Positions 5,640 to 14,698 of a DNA stretch of 14,943 nt are shown here, piece by piece. Source of the DNA: Chthonomonas sp035294165 (GTDB lineage: Bacteria; Armatimonadota; Chthonomonadetes; Chthonomonadales; Chthonomonadaceae); contig NZ_DATGLN010000138.1 in the NCBI RefSeq assembly GCF_035294165.1, positions 1 to 14,943 on the forward strand, read 5' to 3'. Under the pieces are notes generated by a model. The model made no database searches. It was not told where the DNA came from and saw only the letters and a program-made list of their open reading frames with translations. The position numbers and the translations under genes were made by a program. Every line of letters begins with the position of its first letter. Within the stretch, counting starts at the first letter, position 1.

Positions 5640-8600
5640 ATGAGCGTGCCAAAAGCTGCGAAAAGAGATTGTCGAAACGTTTTGATCGGCACAATCTTTT
5701 CGTCCCTTTTGTCTCTGCTTGTACTCCTTCCTGCCACCGTACAGGCACAGACTGTGCCGGCCATCCCGGTCACCAACACGCCGGCGTCCCCGCCGGCTTT
5801 GCAGCCCACTGCGGAAAACCCCGGACACCTCGTTCATGAATGGCTGGCCGGCAGCGGTGAGGGGAGCTGTGTGCTCTCTCACGGCAACGTTATCCCCAAT
5901 ACCCTGCACCTCTTTCTCGACGGTAGAGAGCTTACCGCCGGAAAAGACTACATGCTAGACCCGGCAAGTGGCTCCCTCTTTCTCTCGGTCCCAGTGCCCT
6001 CCGGTGACCTCATTAGCGCCACCTATCGCTATCTCGATCAGCCCGGTGGCCCAAGCTTAGCCCCTGTAGCACCCGGACTACAGTTTAACTTGGGGGCCAA
6101 TGCACAACTTGGTCTCCTCCTCGGTCTAACGGCCAGCGATGGAAACGGCTTTAACACCACCCTGAAAGGTCTCTCGCTGAACAGCGCGTTTGGAAAGGGA
6201 GGTCTGAGCAGCTACAGTGGTCTGGCCTATTTTTCTAACGTTCAACGCAGTCAGAACATAGTCTTTGATCCGCAATCCCTTTTCACCCCCACGCCGGCAA
6301 ACGCCCTTACCGGGAGGGGGCAGCTCATCCTGCAGAGTTTGGCGCTTCATTCGGGAGGCCTCTCGTTTACCGCAAACTACCAAGATGTGGGGGCCAAGTT
6401 CAACGGGTTTGCGGCTCTTAAGCAGGGCTTTCAAGGCAATCAAAGCATGTTGCAGCAGTTGAACCAGCTTGAGAGTGAGCGGGGAATCAAACGGCTTGGG
6501 TTCGACTTGAACTGGAACGGTGGCAAAAACGGATCGGCATCAAGGCCGACGCCCTCCTCCTCGGCTCTGGCACTGAACTGGAACCGCATAGACGATGGAA
6601 GCGGCACCATCGAACAGCGCTCCGCCGAGCTTCATGCGGGGCTGTTGGGGGTGCACTATAACTTTCAGCAGATAGGGCAGAACTTCAAGCTGTTCTCCGG
6701 TTTGCGTGAGGCCCAAAAGACCGACTGGATGCACCAGACAGGGCTTCGTGAGTCGCAACTTGGACTCAATCTTGCCTTCGCAGGCAACAAGCAAAGACCC
6801 ACCCTTGGCGGCCTCGATTTTGAAAATACGCATATTTCGGCCAAAAGCGGCGCCTTCGATCGCAGCGCCTTCTCTCTGCAGACGAGGGGGCTAGATATCG
6901 GCTACACCCACAATGCCATCACCAAAGGCTTTGGCCGTTTGGGCGATCTGAGCCTTGCAGATAAGACCGATTTAGCGTTGGATACCTACCACCTCTACGA
7001 CCCCACTGCAGCACCCAATGCGGTATCGCCGGTAGATTTGGCGCAGGTAGTGGCGAACGACGGCCTCGATAGAAGCGGTTTTCATCTGTTGCTTGACCCC
7101 TCGGCCACGAGTCGGTTCGCCTTTTCGCAACTGGCGTTGCGGCTTACCGGCGCCTTAGGAGCTAAGCCCGGCAGCGCACCCGACGCAGGTATGTTCCGAC
7201 AAAGCCTTGAAGTGCAGCTTGGTGGCCTCCATTTTGCTCTTATCAATCGGCGCACCGATGCGGCATTCGGTCAGCTGGCCGTGCTGCCGGATATTGACAA
7301 GCGCTATCTTGCGCTGGATATCCTCCATCAGTTTGACCCCTCCGCCGACCTCAGCAAGTTGCCACCTCCTCTCATCGCGCAGGTAGCGCTGCATGAGGCC
7401 GGTTTGGCACGGACTCTGCTCGATGCAAGTCTGCAGTTGGGTAAAGGAAACAAGGCGTCCTCGCTGTCCTTCTCCGCCTTCACCATCAAAGACACCTCTG
7501 CAACAACAGGCAAAACGTCGGCTCCCAATCATACATCCCTCGCGGCTGCGCCGACGCCCGCTATCACCCGCGAGAGTTTTGCCTTCGCCACGCCTCAGTT
7601 TCAACTGGGCGTTACCCAGCAGACCATCTCCGACAACTTTACCCGTCTGCCCCTGCTTTCCGATGTGGAAAAGGCGCAGTTTGGCAACGAACATGGCCTT
7701 CGTAGCCTGTTGCTCAACTTTAACTGGCAGATAGATAAGACCACCCATTTAACCTACAATTCGCTGGGCTTTGCTCCCACCCCCGATGCTGTTGCCGCTA
7801 CCCTGGCCCAAACGAAAGCGCACGGCATAGGTGCGGCTACCGCACAGCAGATGGCAAACGCAGGCATGCAGCGTCAAACCTTGTCTCTCACGGCCAAAGG
7901 GCTTACGCTCAACGCCGACTTTGCTCAGGTGGATAAGTACTTTACGCGGGCTACCGATTTGGCCTTGCCGGCACCCGATCAGAGCCTGATCAACTCCGAA
8001 CGCGGCTTCCGTCGAGCGGCCATTAGCCTGCATCTCGATAAGATCAAGGGGCTAACGCTAGACACCTACAATTATGGGGCAACGAATCTGTTCGATCTGT
8101 TGACCCATGCCATCTTCCACCATAATCTGGTTTACACCCCACGCCAGAACTTTAGCCTCACCTACAGTGATGATGGAGATATAGCGACCGCCAAGGGGGT
8201 GGCGAACGGTTATCAGCATCGCTTGGTAGCCCTAAACACGCAGGTGAAGAAGGGGTTAGGGCTAAAGCTTTCGGATGAGGTGCGGGTTAACCTTACCAAC
8301 AGCCGAGTGGGGGAGACGATCCATCAGCAGGACGTTCATATAGATACCGCTCAATTAGGGCAAGGGGGAGCGGTGGACTATCAGGTTCAGCAAGCGACGT
8401 CGCTCGATGGCAAATTTACCAACTCCACCTCGATGAGCTTGCACTCGCAACCTACCCAGTATCTCACCTTAGACTACACACGCTCCGACCTGCAGCGTTC
8501 ACCGGATGCGAACAATCCGGCGGAGAAAGATAAGCCGATCATCGTTGAAAACACGGAGGGCTACGGAGTCAAATATCAGGCCACGAAACAGTTGGCGTTA

Positions 8601-9515
8601 ACAATTAACACCACCACTACTGTTGCCGACGATCAGAACGGGAAGAGTGCCGTTTCGCTGGGGCTTCAAGGGGAACCGTGTAAGGATGTTACCCTGGCGG
8701 CACAGTTCGATGAGTTGCATACAAAAGCCGACCAAAACACGCACGACGTGGCGAACTTCTCCATTCGGAATACGAAGCCGATAAGCTTCGGACCTCTGCA
8801 AAACCTCACGATCCAGGCTGGATACGCCTCGTTGAACGACCATAGAAAGCTGATCAACGAGACCATGACGGGCCACATTGAATGGACGCTCTGGAAGAAC
8901 ACCTTTGCTTTGGACTACAACGGCCAGACGTTACCGAACGGCCAAAGCACCGCCACACGGCTCTACTCGTTCGCAACCGACCCCAATCCGCATCGCTGGC
9001 TTCACGCAAGCTTCTACTATCGCGATTGGACGATGTTTGATGGCAAGGTGATCTTAACCCGAAAGTTCATGGCCGACGCTAAATTAACCCCGGTGACACA
9101 CCTCGTTTACAACTATGGAAGCTTGCCGGACGATGGGCATGGGCAGTACGTGCCGGAGACCGCAGTGGATTTCAGCCTGCAAAACGACTTTCGTAAGAAC
9201 TTAACGCTGGGGCTTTTCTATCGCCTAAGCCGTAACACGGCAACAAAACTGCTTACGCGCTCGCTGGGCTTTAGTCTGCAACAGAAGCTAGACCCCTATG
9301 AGAGCTTTACATTCTCCTTTAGCAAGGGCGTAAACGGCTCTGCTATCGGTTATGATCGATCAGACCAGCTCAATATCGCCTTTGAACGCAAGTTCAATGC
9401 CGACGACTTCTTCTCCATTGGGGCGACCTGGGTGACCCATGATGGCAAGGATGCAGCGGGACGATTGCTGCATGACGAACTGCGGGGCGAGCTGAGCTTT
9501 AACTTCCTCTTCTAG
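5640..9515 (+). CDS. Large exported beta-rich protein with six internal repeats, putative outer-membrane barrel
   Basis: A 1291-residue protein I cannot assign to a named family. A Sec signal peptide is clear: basic residues to 12, a hydrophobic stretch (15-31), and likely cleavage after VQA (Ala36). Residues about 72-132 form a small domain (LHLFLDGRELTAGKDYMLDP at 89-108) like the short beta-modules found in some large outer-membrane proteins. From about 240 to 800 six diverged repeats occur, starting near 241, 336, 418, 530, 654 and 755. They share a pattern of an alternating strand, then F..L..L, then an E.GL.R or similar turn and another strand. Residues 830-1291 are alternating hydrophobic/polar strands, and the protein ends SFNFLF with the terminal Phe typical of barrels recognised by BamA. 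A purine-rich GGAGG precedes the ATG. It is co-directional with the next two genes. Transport or anchoring is an inference. Confidence 0.75.
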   Translation: MSVPKAAKRDCRNVLIGTIFSSLLSLLVLLPATVQAQTVPAIPVTNTPASPPALQPTAENPGHLVHEWLAGSGEGSCVLSHGNVIPNTLHLFLDGRELTAGKDYMLDPASGSLFLSVPVPSGDLISATYRYLDQPGGPSLAPVAPGLQFNLGANAQLGLLLGLTASDGNGFNTTLKGLSLNSAFGKGGLSSYSGLAYFSNVQRSQNIVFDPQSLFTPTPANALTGRGQLILQSLALHSGGLSFTANYQDVGAKFNGFAALKQGFQGNQSMLQQLNQLESERGIKRLGFDLNWNGGKNGSASRPTPSSSALALNWNRIDDGSGTIEQRSAELHAGLLGVHYNFQQIGQNFKLFSGLREAQKTDWMHQTGLRESQLGLNLAFAGNKQRPTLGGLDFENTHISAKSGAFDRSAFSLQTRGLDIGYTHNAITKGFGRLGDLSLADKTDLALDTYHLYDPTAAPNAVSPVDLAQVVANDGLDRSGFHLLLDPSATSRFAFSQLALRLTGALGAKPGSAPDAGMFRQSLEVQLGGLHFALINRRTDAAFGQLAVLPDIDKRYLALDILHQFDPSADLSKLPPPLIAQVALHEAGLARTLLDASLQLGKGNKASSLSFSAFTIKDTSATTGKTSAPNHTSLAAAPTPAITRESFAFATPQFQLGVTQQTISDNFTRLPLLSDVEKAQFGNEHGLRSLLLNFNWQIDKTTHLTYNSLGFAPTPDAVAATLAQTKAHGIGAATAQQMANAGMQRQTLSLTAKGLTLNADFAQVDKYFTRATDLALPAPDQSLINSERGFRRAAISLHLDKIKGLTLDTYNYGATNLFDLLTHAIFHHNLVYTPRQNFSLTYSDDGDIATAKGVANGYQHRLVALNTQVKKGLGLKLSDEVRVNLTNSRVGETIHQQDVHIDTAQLGQGGAVDYQVQQATSLDGKFTNSTSMSLHSQPTQYLTLDYTRSDLQRSPDANNPAEKDKPIIVENTEGYGVKYQATKQLALTINTTTTVADDQNGKSAVSLGLQGEPCKDVTLAAQFDELHTKADQNTHDVANFSIRNTKPISFGPLQNLTIQAGYASLNDHRKLINETMTGHIEWTLWKNTFALDYNGQTLPNGQSTATRLYSFATDPNPHRWLHASFYYRDWTMFDGKVILTRKFMADAKLTPVTHLVYNYGSLPDDGHGQYVPETAVDFSLQNDFRKNLTLGLFYRLSRNTATKLLTRSLGFSLQQKLDPYESFTFSFSKGVNGSAIGYDRSDQLNIAFERKFNADDFFSIGATWVTHDGKDAAGRLLHDELRGELSFNFLF

Positions 9516-9605
9516 GAAATAGCGAAGCGGTCGCGAAATTAGATAAGGGAGGAGGAAGGCTTTTTAGGCGCGGCCGCCGAAAATAGGTTCTGTGGAGAGA
9601 GGGAT

Positions 9606-12600
9606 ATGAAAAAAGAGAAGGCACTGCACTATCTGTGCCTCGGTCTAACTGGGGCTTTGGTGGCTTTGTGTGGGTTTGGCCCCAAAGGGGAAAACGCGGC
9701 GCAAACCAAACCCCCATCGGGAGCTGGACTGACGCCGGATAAGATCGCGGCCTACTCGAAGATATTTACGCAGCAGATTTGGCCGCTTTTAAAGAAGGAT
9801 TGTGCCCCATGCCATATGGGCAGCAACCCTTCCCAATTGCGCCTAATGCCCGACGCGGCAGCCACCTATCAGCTCTTATTGACGGATGGTCATCTCGACC
9901 CGAACAATCCCTCCTCTCTACTTGCGCGCGTTAGCTCTACTTCAGATACAACCCGAATGCCGCCCCCACCTCGTCATGCTTGGAGTGCTGCCAACATCGC
10001 CAAGTTGCGCGATTTCTGCCAAAAACTCTATGCCGGTGGCCCTAAAGATACGGAGAGCACCGATGGAGATGGAAGCCACTTCCCGCCGGCCCTCTTGATG
10101 CCCTACCATGGGCCTATTCCTGCCGATAGCGGGGATAATACCTTCTTAACCTACTACCAGCTTCGCAACAAGATACAGACCATCTTTGGTGACGATTGGC
10201 GGCGCGATAACCAAGACATGTTTGAGAAGAACATTGCTCAGTTTAGTGGAGCCGATTTCGTGCACAGCTTCAACGAAAGCGCCCATCCCAGCGCGGAATA
10301 TCTTGCCGCCATGGATGCCCTTTCTGAAGACGTGGCCTCAAACGCTTATCTCAACCATACCGGGCCTTTCGTTAGGATGCGCATTCCTGCCCGTTCTCCA
10401 TTGACTAGCCCCAAACCCGATCCTCTCTATCAGCATGATATCACGCTGCTCTATCAGCGGATGCTGTTTCGACCTCCAACCCCCATGGAACTACAGCAGT
10501 CGTACGACTTCCTGCGGGCCATCTATCGGGCAGCCCCGCAGGTGGCACAAAGCAGCTATGCCCTGCAGTTTCAGCTGACGGCCAAAGACCCCGAAGGACA
10601 TACAGCAACGCGCCAAGTGCGCATTGAAGTCGTAAACGACTCCTACGGTTTGCAGCAGACGTTGGTCAATGAAAACGATACGTCGCACACCAGCTCGGAT
10701 AAGAAGCTCGCGAAATGGACGCTAGGTGCCCCGGTGCTGCTAAAGGCCGGCGATAATGGGCAGTTTGTGACTATCTCCAACGAGGGCCATCAGGGCGTTG
10801 TTGAGGTGAGCGGCCTTGAAGTGACAGGGCCACTGCCCAATGAAACAACACACCTGATCTCCATGAAAGATGCCGGCGTCGTTGCGCAGGGCGCATGGCA
10901 TTTGACTGAGCGCGATGGGATAGCTTCCTACGAAGAGGATGATAGAGATGGAGGCGAAGGGCAGATCACCATCCCGTTGAAAGTGGCGCAGACCGGCAAA
11001 TACATATTGACATTAGATTGGCGCTATCATCCGGTGCAGACCACACAGATAGATGGGCGTACCGTTTACGAGGGACGCAACGCTACCGAGACCTTAGTGG
11101 AGATTCATTCCCATAGTCCTTCTACGTCGGCACAGCCACCGCTACCGCCGTTGCCGCCACAAGGCCAGGTGACCTTCTATGTGGATGAGACAGACGATAC
11201 CCATTCCACCTTTAGCCCCGATGTCGCTTTTCAGTTCGGCAAGGGCGATGGAGTGGAGATATCCAACGCAGGGACGCAAGGTCTTGTTGCGGCCGATGCC
11301 GTGCATTTTGTGCCCGATGTCGCTAAGGGGAGCCAGCCGCCGCTTGCCGACTTTTACGTTAAAAGCAACGAGGCGGACGGGCAACAAGGCTGGGGCACTT
11401 TGGGGGAGGAGTATGGCCAGTTCTATCAGGCCATTAGCCCCCACATTCTCAGCGACGGCAACAATGAGAGCCTAAAGGGCAAGTTGCGGCTGTACTATCG
11501 GCCGGATGTGCACGCCAAAGAGTGGCAACCCACAGCCTTCTATCGCATTGAGTTCGGCTATCCGGGGCACGAGGGGCATTCAAGCCATGTACCGCTTACG
11601 GTGCATGCTCTGGCCTCAACTCCCATTCTCACCATCGTCGCGCCGCCTCGCGCCCACGTGGGAGCCATGATCACGTTAGATGCGAGCGCCTCCTTTAACC
11701 TACAGCGCTCTCCGCTCGAATATACTTGGCGGCAGATAGGGGGAGCGCGTGTGGCGATAAAGGATGTCCATACTGCGGTTCTGCGCTTCACCGTGCCGCC
11801 CATGTCGGCGCAACAGGCGGCTTGGGAAGGGCTATGTCGGCTGTTAATGAAGCATCCCGACTTTCTTTTCACCCGGCCGCTCTCGTTGGCGGTAACCACG
11901 AACCCCAAGATACGGCGCAGGCTGCAGCTGGTGAAAATTGCGCAGGATTTGGTGGCCCGGCCGCCCACGCAGGCCGAGATCGCGCAGTTGGATGCAGGTG
12001 CCCCGCTCTCTTCGTTCGTCAATCACTATCTGCACTCTAAAGAGTTTGCCGATTTCTACTTCCGCCGTATTCGGCTGTACTTAGAGAGCCACGGTTCTCT
12101 TACCGATGATGAACCGGTGCGATTGTGGACATGGATCGCGCTCCATCATCATCCCTTCAAGGAGATTCTCACGGCGGATTACACGGTGACGCCGGATTGG
12201 AAGGTCGAGCCACGCCCTGCCTACTACGGCCACAGCGGCGTCTTAACGATGAAGGGCTTTATCGAAGGCAAGCCCGGACTGCCGCATTTCAACTATTCTG
12301 CCCAGGTGCTCGAGAAGTTCCTCGGCTATGTGTTTATTGTGCCGGAGGCGATCGTAAAGATGCGTGAGGGCATTACCGCCGTACAGACCACCACGCCAGG
12401 AACGGTCTGTTTTACGTGTCACCAGGTGTTAACGCCCCTCGCATATCAACGCTCGCGCTTCACGGATGACGGGGTCTATCATGAGCGCGACAGCCAGGGC
12501 AACCTGATTGACGATACGGATCATCAGCTTGTGCCCAGCTATCCGTTCAAAGGGGAGGGCATGCAGGCCTTTGCCGAGAAGGCCGTCAACACAGAGCGTT

Positions 12601-12857
12601 TCATTCGCACGATGATCCAGACGCATTTCGTGTTCTACTTCGGGCGCGAGATGCGCTGGGACAAAGACGAGAGAGGCCTGTACCATCGTCTTTGGGAAAC
12701 CGAGAAAGCCAATCACTACGATATCGAGGGGCTGATCCGCGCGATTGTGCTCAGCCCAGAATATCTCAACGGGAGCGTCCGCCCATCCCCTGCCTCTAGC
12801 CCGGAAGAGCCGACAAGAGAGCGCACAAGCCCGCGTGTCGCACGGCTAGGTTCATGA
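9606..12857 (+). CDS. Planctomycete-type c-type cytochrome protein (PSCyt1/DUF1587/1595/1592/1588/1585-like) with inserted golvesin and PKD-like modules
   Basis: A 1083-residue exported protein with a basic start and hydrophobic stretch (8-24). Cys22 is not in a good lipobox, so lipidation is doubtful. Domains in order: a cytochrome c domain with CAPCH (66-70) and a possible distal ligand Met118 in RMPPPP; a diverged DUF1587-like part (about 178-250); a DUF1595-like helix pair (about 278-310); beta-rich inserts with two golvesin-like ends (VTISNEGHQGVV about 388-399, VEISNAGTQGLVAADAVHFV at 550-569); a PKD-like domain (about 671-733, LDASASFN and YTWRQIGG); a DUF1592-like helical part (about 738-860); a DUF1588-like part with the second haem motif CFTCH (935-939); and DUF1585 (about 985-1055). 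The usual domain order is kept, with roughly 400 residues inserted. The function of these families is not settled; periplasmic electron transfer is implied by two CXXCH motifs. It lies 34 bp before the DUF1501-like gene. Confidence 0.8.
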   Translation: MKKEKALHYLCLGLTGALVALCGFGPKGENAAQTKPPSGAGLTPDKIAAYSKIFTQQIWPLLKKDCAPCHMGSNPSQLRLMPDAAATYQLLLTDGHLDPNNPSSLLARVSSTSDTTRMPPPPRHAWSAANIAKLRDFCQKLYAGGPKDTESTDGDGSHFPPALLMPYHGPIPADSGDNTFLTYYQLRNKIQTIFGDDWRRDNQDMFEKNIAQFSGADFVHSFNESAHPSAEYLAAMDALSEDVASNAYLNHTGPFVRMRIPARSPLTSPKPDPLYQHDITLLYQRMLFRPPTPMELQQSYDFLRAIYRAAPQVAQSSYALQFQLTAKDPEGHTATRQVRIEVVNDSYGLQQTLVNENDTSHTSSDKKLAKWTLGAPVLLKAGDNGQFVTISNEGHQGVVEVSGLEVTGPLPNETTHLISMKDAGVVAQGAWHLTERDGIASYEEDDRDGGEGQITIPLKVAQTGKYILTLDWRYHPVQTTQIDGRTVYEGRNATETLVEIHSHSPSTSAQPPLPPLPPQGQVTFYVDETDDTHSTFSPDVAFQFGKGDGVEISNAGTQGLVAADAVHFVPDVAKGSQPPLADFYVKSNEADGQQGWGTLGEEYGQFYQAISPHILSDGNNESLKGKLRLYYRPDVHAKEWQPTAFYRIEFGYPGHEGHSSHVPLTVHALASTPILTIVAPPRAHVGAMITLDASASFNLQRSPLEYTWRQIGGARVAIKDVHTAVLRFTVPPMSAQQAAWEGLCRLLMKHPDFLFTRPLSLAVTTNPKIRRRLQLVKIAQDLVARPPTQAEIAQLDAGAPLSSFVNHYLHSKEFADFYFRRIRLYLESHGSLTDDEPVRLWTWIALHHHPFKEILTADYTVTPDWKVEPRPAYYGHSGVLTMKGFIEGKPGLPHFNYSAQVLEKFLGYVFIVPEAIVKMREGITAVQTTTPGTVCFTCHQVLTPLAYQRSRFTDDGVYHERDSQGNLIDDTDHQLVPSYPFKGEGMQAFAEKAVNTERFIRTMIQTHFVFYFGREMRWDKDERGLYHRLWETEKANHYDIEGLIRAIVLSPEYLNGSVRPSPASSPEEPTRERTSPRVARLGS

Positions 12858-12891
12858 GGAATAGGGCAACAAGATAGGGAGAAATACAGAG

Positions 12892-14649
12892 ATGCGAGAT
12901 TTTCGTTCCGAGCGAATACCGGAGTGTCGAGTTTCCGACGAGGTCATTCTCCGTCCGGCTCCTAGCGAGCATCCGGGAAATGCCGGCTTCTTCAGTCGCA
13001 GGGAGTTTCTGCGCCGTGCCGGCATGGGGCTTGCGTCCATCTGCGCTTTGGATTTTCTGGCCTACTTCAAAGCCTATGGGGCGCCGGTAACCACGCGGCG
13101 CACGGCGGAGATGGTGCATGAGATGGCGCAGGAAGGCGATGAACCGCGGTTCCTCATCTATTGGTACCTGGAGGGTGGCTGGGAAAGTTACGACATGTTC
13201 AGCCCCCTGATGACGCCCAACAACGTGATCCATCGCCTCCCACCAGACCGGATCAGCGATGAGTTCTATCGTGTGCTTCACTTTGGCGAGCCACACTATG
13301 GCATCTACAAACAGGGCAATATTCGGTACGGTTATCTGGCCGAGGAGGGCAAAGAGCATTTTCCCTATATGGCCGTGCTTAGCTCAATGGACACCGGTGA
13401 GTTCCATTCAGGCGAGCGCTTAAACGTGCATATGGGTTCCTATAATCTTGTACTTACCGACGAACGTCAGCCGGACGAGCGGGATGTGATGCAGGCCTTT
13501 GCGGAGGTCTACGGGCGTCCCTATGTTTTGCCCAACATCGGTTGGTTTTGGTGGCTTGCCGATGGAGAATTGAACGAGCAGCAGTATACGGGGCGGAGAG
13601 GCTTTTATCCAAACCTAGGGCCGGTATGGGCGCATACCATCTATGCGGGCACACCGGCGAACCTAAAGCGATTCCTTATGCGAATGCAGCAGAACTCCTC
13701 CGACGTGGTGAACAGCCAGATCGAGCGTTTTGTGGACAACATGAGCGCCTATCTCACCCGTGATAACCATATGGAGGTTATTCGCAGCTACGATTCGGCG
13801 CTTGGCATCTACAACAATTTGGCACGGGCAGGCAAGCGGCTTGATGCTAACCTCATCAATAACCTCTTCAACGACCCCATTCTGCGCGAGAAGTTCGACA
13901 TCAAGCCCGAAGACGAGATGATCACCTATACCAGCGTGAACGGCAATAAGGCGCGTACCAAGTTCACGCCGGCGACGAATGTGCAGGCGATGATGGCCTA
14001 TGAGCTGATGCGCGCGGGGCTTTCGACCTGCTTCTTCATCGAGTCGCGTGATATTCGCCTATTTGATAGCCATTACGCGCGTCGTGGCCTGTGGGGGCCG
14101 GATCGCAGAACGCCGATCGGCATGCCAGATCAGACGAACATGATGCGTGAGAATCTCTGGAAGCCGTTGAACACGCTGGTCGAGTTGTTAAAGAGCACGC
14201 CTTACAAGAACACCGGCAAGAGCCTGTTCGACTACACGACGATCGTCATCACCTCCGAGTTCGGGCGCACGATCCGTGGCGATGTGCGCGCCATCCAACA
14301 GATGAATATCAGCGATGCGGAGAAGGACAAGCTGATATACGACCAGGACATCTCCCAACATTGGCGCGTAACCGGGGCGGCCTTTTTAGGGGCAGGCGTT
14401 CGCGGAAATTCACAGTTTGGCGGCGTAGGCCAAAAAACGGGGATGCCCATCCCTCTTCTGCCGGACGGCACCATGGACCCGGCCTACGACCCGATTACCG
14501 GCGAGTTGCTTCCGGGGAGGACTCCCTCTAAAGACGCTTGGGTGCCCAATCATGGCGATGTGTACGCTACGGCGCTCTATCTGTGTGGAATCAACCCCAA
14601 GGGGCGGGGGCGCAACGAGCGTCCTGCCATGCGCTACATAAAGGCCTGA
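12892..14649 (+). CDS. Twin-arginine-exported DUF1501-like protein
   Basis: A 585-residue protein with a Tat signal placed after a 34-residue N-terminal extension: S35-R-R-E-F-L-R-R followed by a hydrophobic stretch to about 64 (AYGAP). It should be exported folded. Its landmarks fit DUF1501, a family in the alkaline phosphatase/sulfatase-like fold: FLIYWYLEGGWESYD (87-101), MDTGEFHSGERLNVHMGSYN (166-185), DYTTIVITSEFGRT (447-460), QHWRVTGAAFLGAGVRG (489-505) and a C-terminal GDVYATALYLCGINP. In the family a DH pair usually stands where this protein has QH, and about 28 residues are inserted between SEFGRT and that site. DUF1501 proteins are commonly encoded beside planctomycete-type cytochrome genes, as here. 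GGGAG lies upstream of the ATG. The last visible gene of the unit, it is followed by a strong hairpin. Enzymatic activity is unknown. Confidence 0.82.
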   Translation: MRDFRSERIPECRVSDEVILRPAPSEHPGNAGFFSRREFLRRAGMGLASICALDFLAYFKAYGAPVTTRRTAEMVHEMAQEGDEPRFLIYWYLEGGWESYDMFSPLMTPNNVIHRLPPDRISDEFYRVLHFGEPHYGIYKQGNIRYGYLAEEGKEHFPYMAVLSSMDTGEFHSGERLNVHMGSYNLVLTDERQPDERDVMQAFAEVYGRPYVLPNIGWFWWLADGELNEQQYTGRRGFYPNLGPVWAHTIYAGTPANLKRFLMRMQQNSSDVVNSQIERFVDNMSAYLTRDNHMEVIRSYDSALGIYNNLARAGKRLDANLINNLFNDPILREKFDIKPEDEMITYTSVNGNKARTKFTPATNVQAMMAYELMRAGLSTCFFIESRDIRLFDSHYARRGLWGPDRRTPIGMPDQTNMMRENLWKPLNTLVELLKSTPYKNTGKSLFDYTTIVITSEFGRTIRGDVRAIQQMNISDAEKDKLIYDQDISQHWRVTGAAFLGAGVRGNSQFGGVGQKTGMPIPLLPDGTMDPAYDPITGELLPGRTPSKDAWVPNHGDVYATALYLCGINPKGRGRNERPAMRYIKA

Positions 14650-14666
14650 GCGGCGGCGCTTTCAAA

Positions 14667-14698
14667 TCAGTTAGGGGAAGCTTGCTTCCCCTAACTGA
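14667..14698 (+). terminator. Terminator-like hairpin after the DUF1501-like gene
   Basis: A 32-nt perfect palindrome, TCAGTTAGGGGAAGC with its exact complement, folds into a 14-15 bp stem with a 2-4 nt loop and starts 18 bp after the TGA. The following bases (ACTTGCTTTGCAGG) contain only short T-runs. As the strongest structure in the window, directly after the last gene of the unit, it most likely ends the transcript. Confidence 0.75.

Noticed and set aside
5060..5809. 249-codon open frame on the - strand
   Set aside because: Antisense to the end of the anti-sigma-like gene and the start of the OMP gene. Its Cys/Arg/Gly-rich composition is what reverse reading of Ala/Pro-rich coding sequence gives.
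7155..7748. 197-codon open frame on the - strand
   Set aside because: Antisense to the repeat region of the OMP gene; no domain, signal or ribosome site was seen.
9546..9558. Purine-rich GGGAGGAGGAAGG run as a ribosome site for a missed small gene
   Set aside because: It is followed by CTTTTTAGG with no start codon at a usable distance. The real site for the next gene lies closer to 9606.
12796..13359. 187-codon open frame on the - strand
   Set aside because: Antisense to the start of the DUF1501-like gene, which has a clear Tat signal and family motifs.
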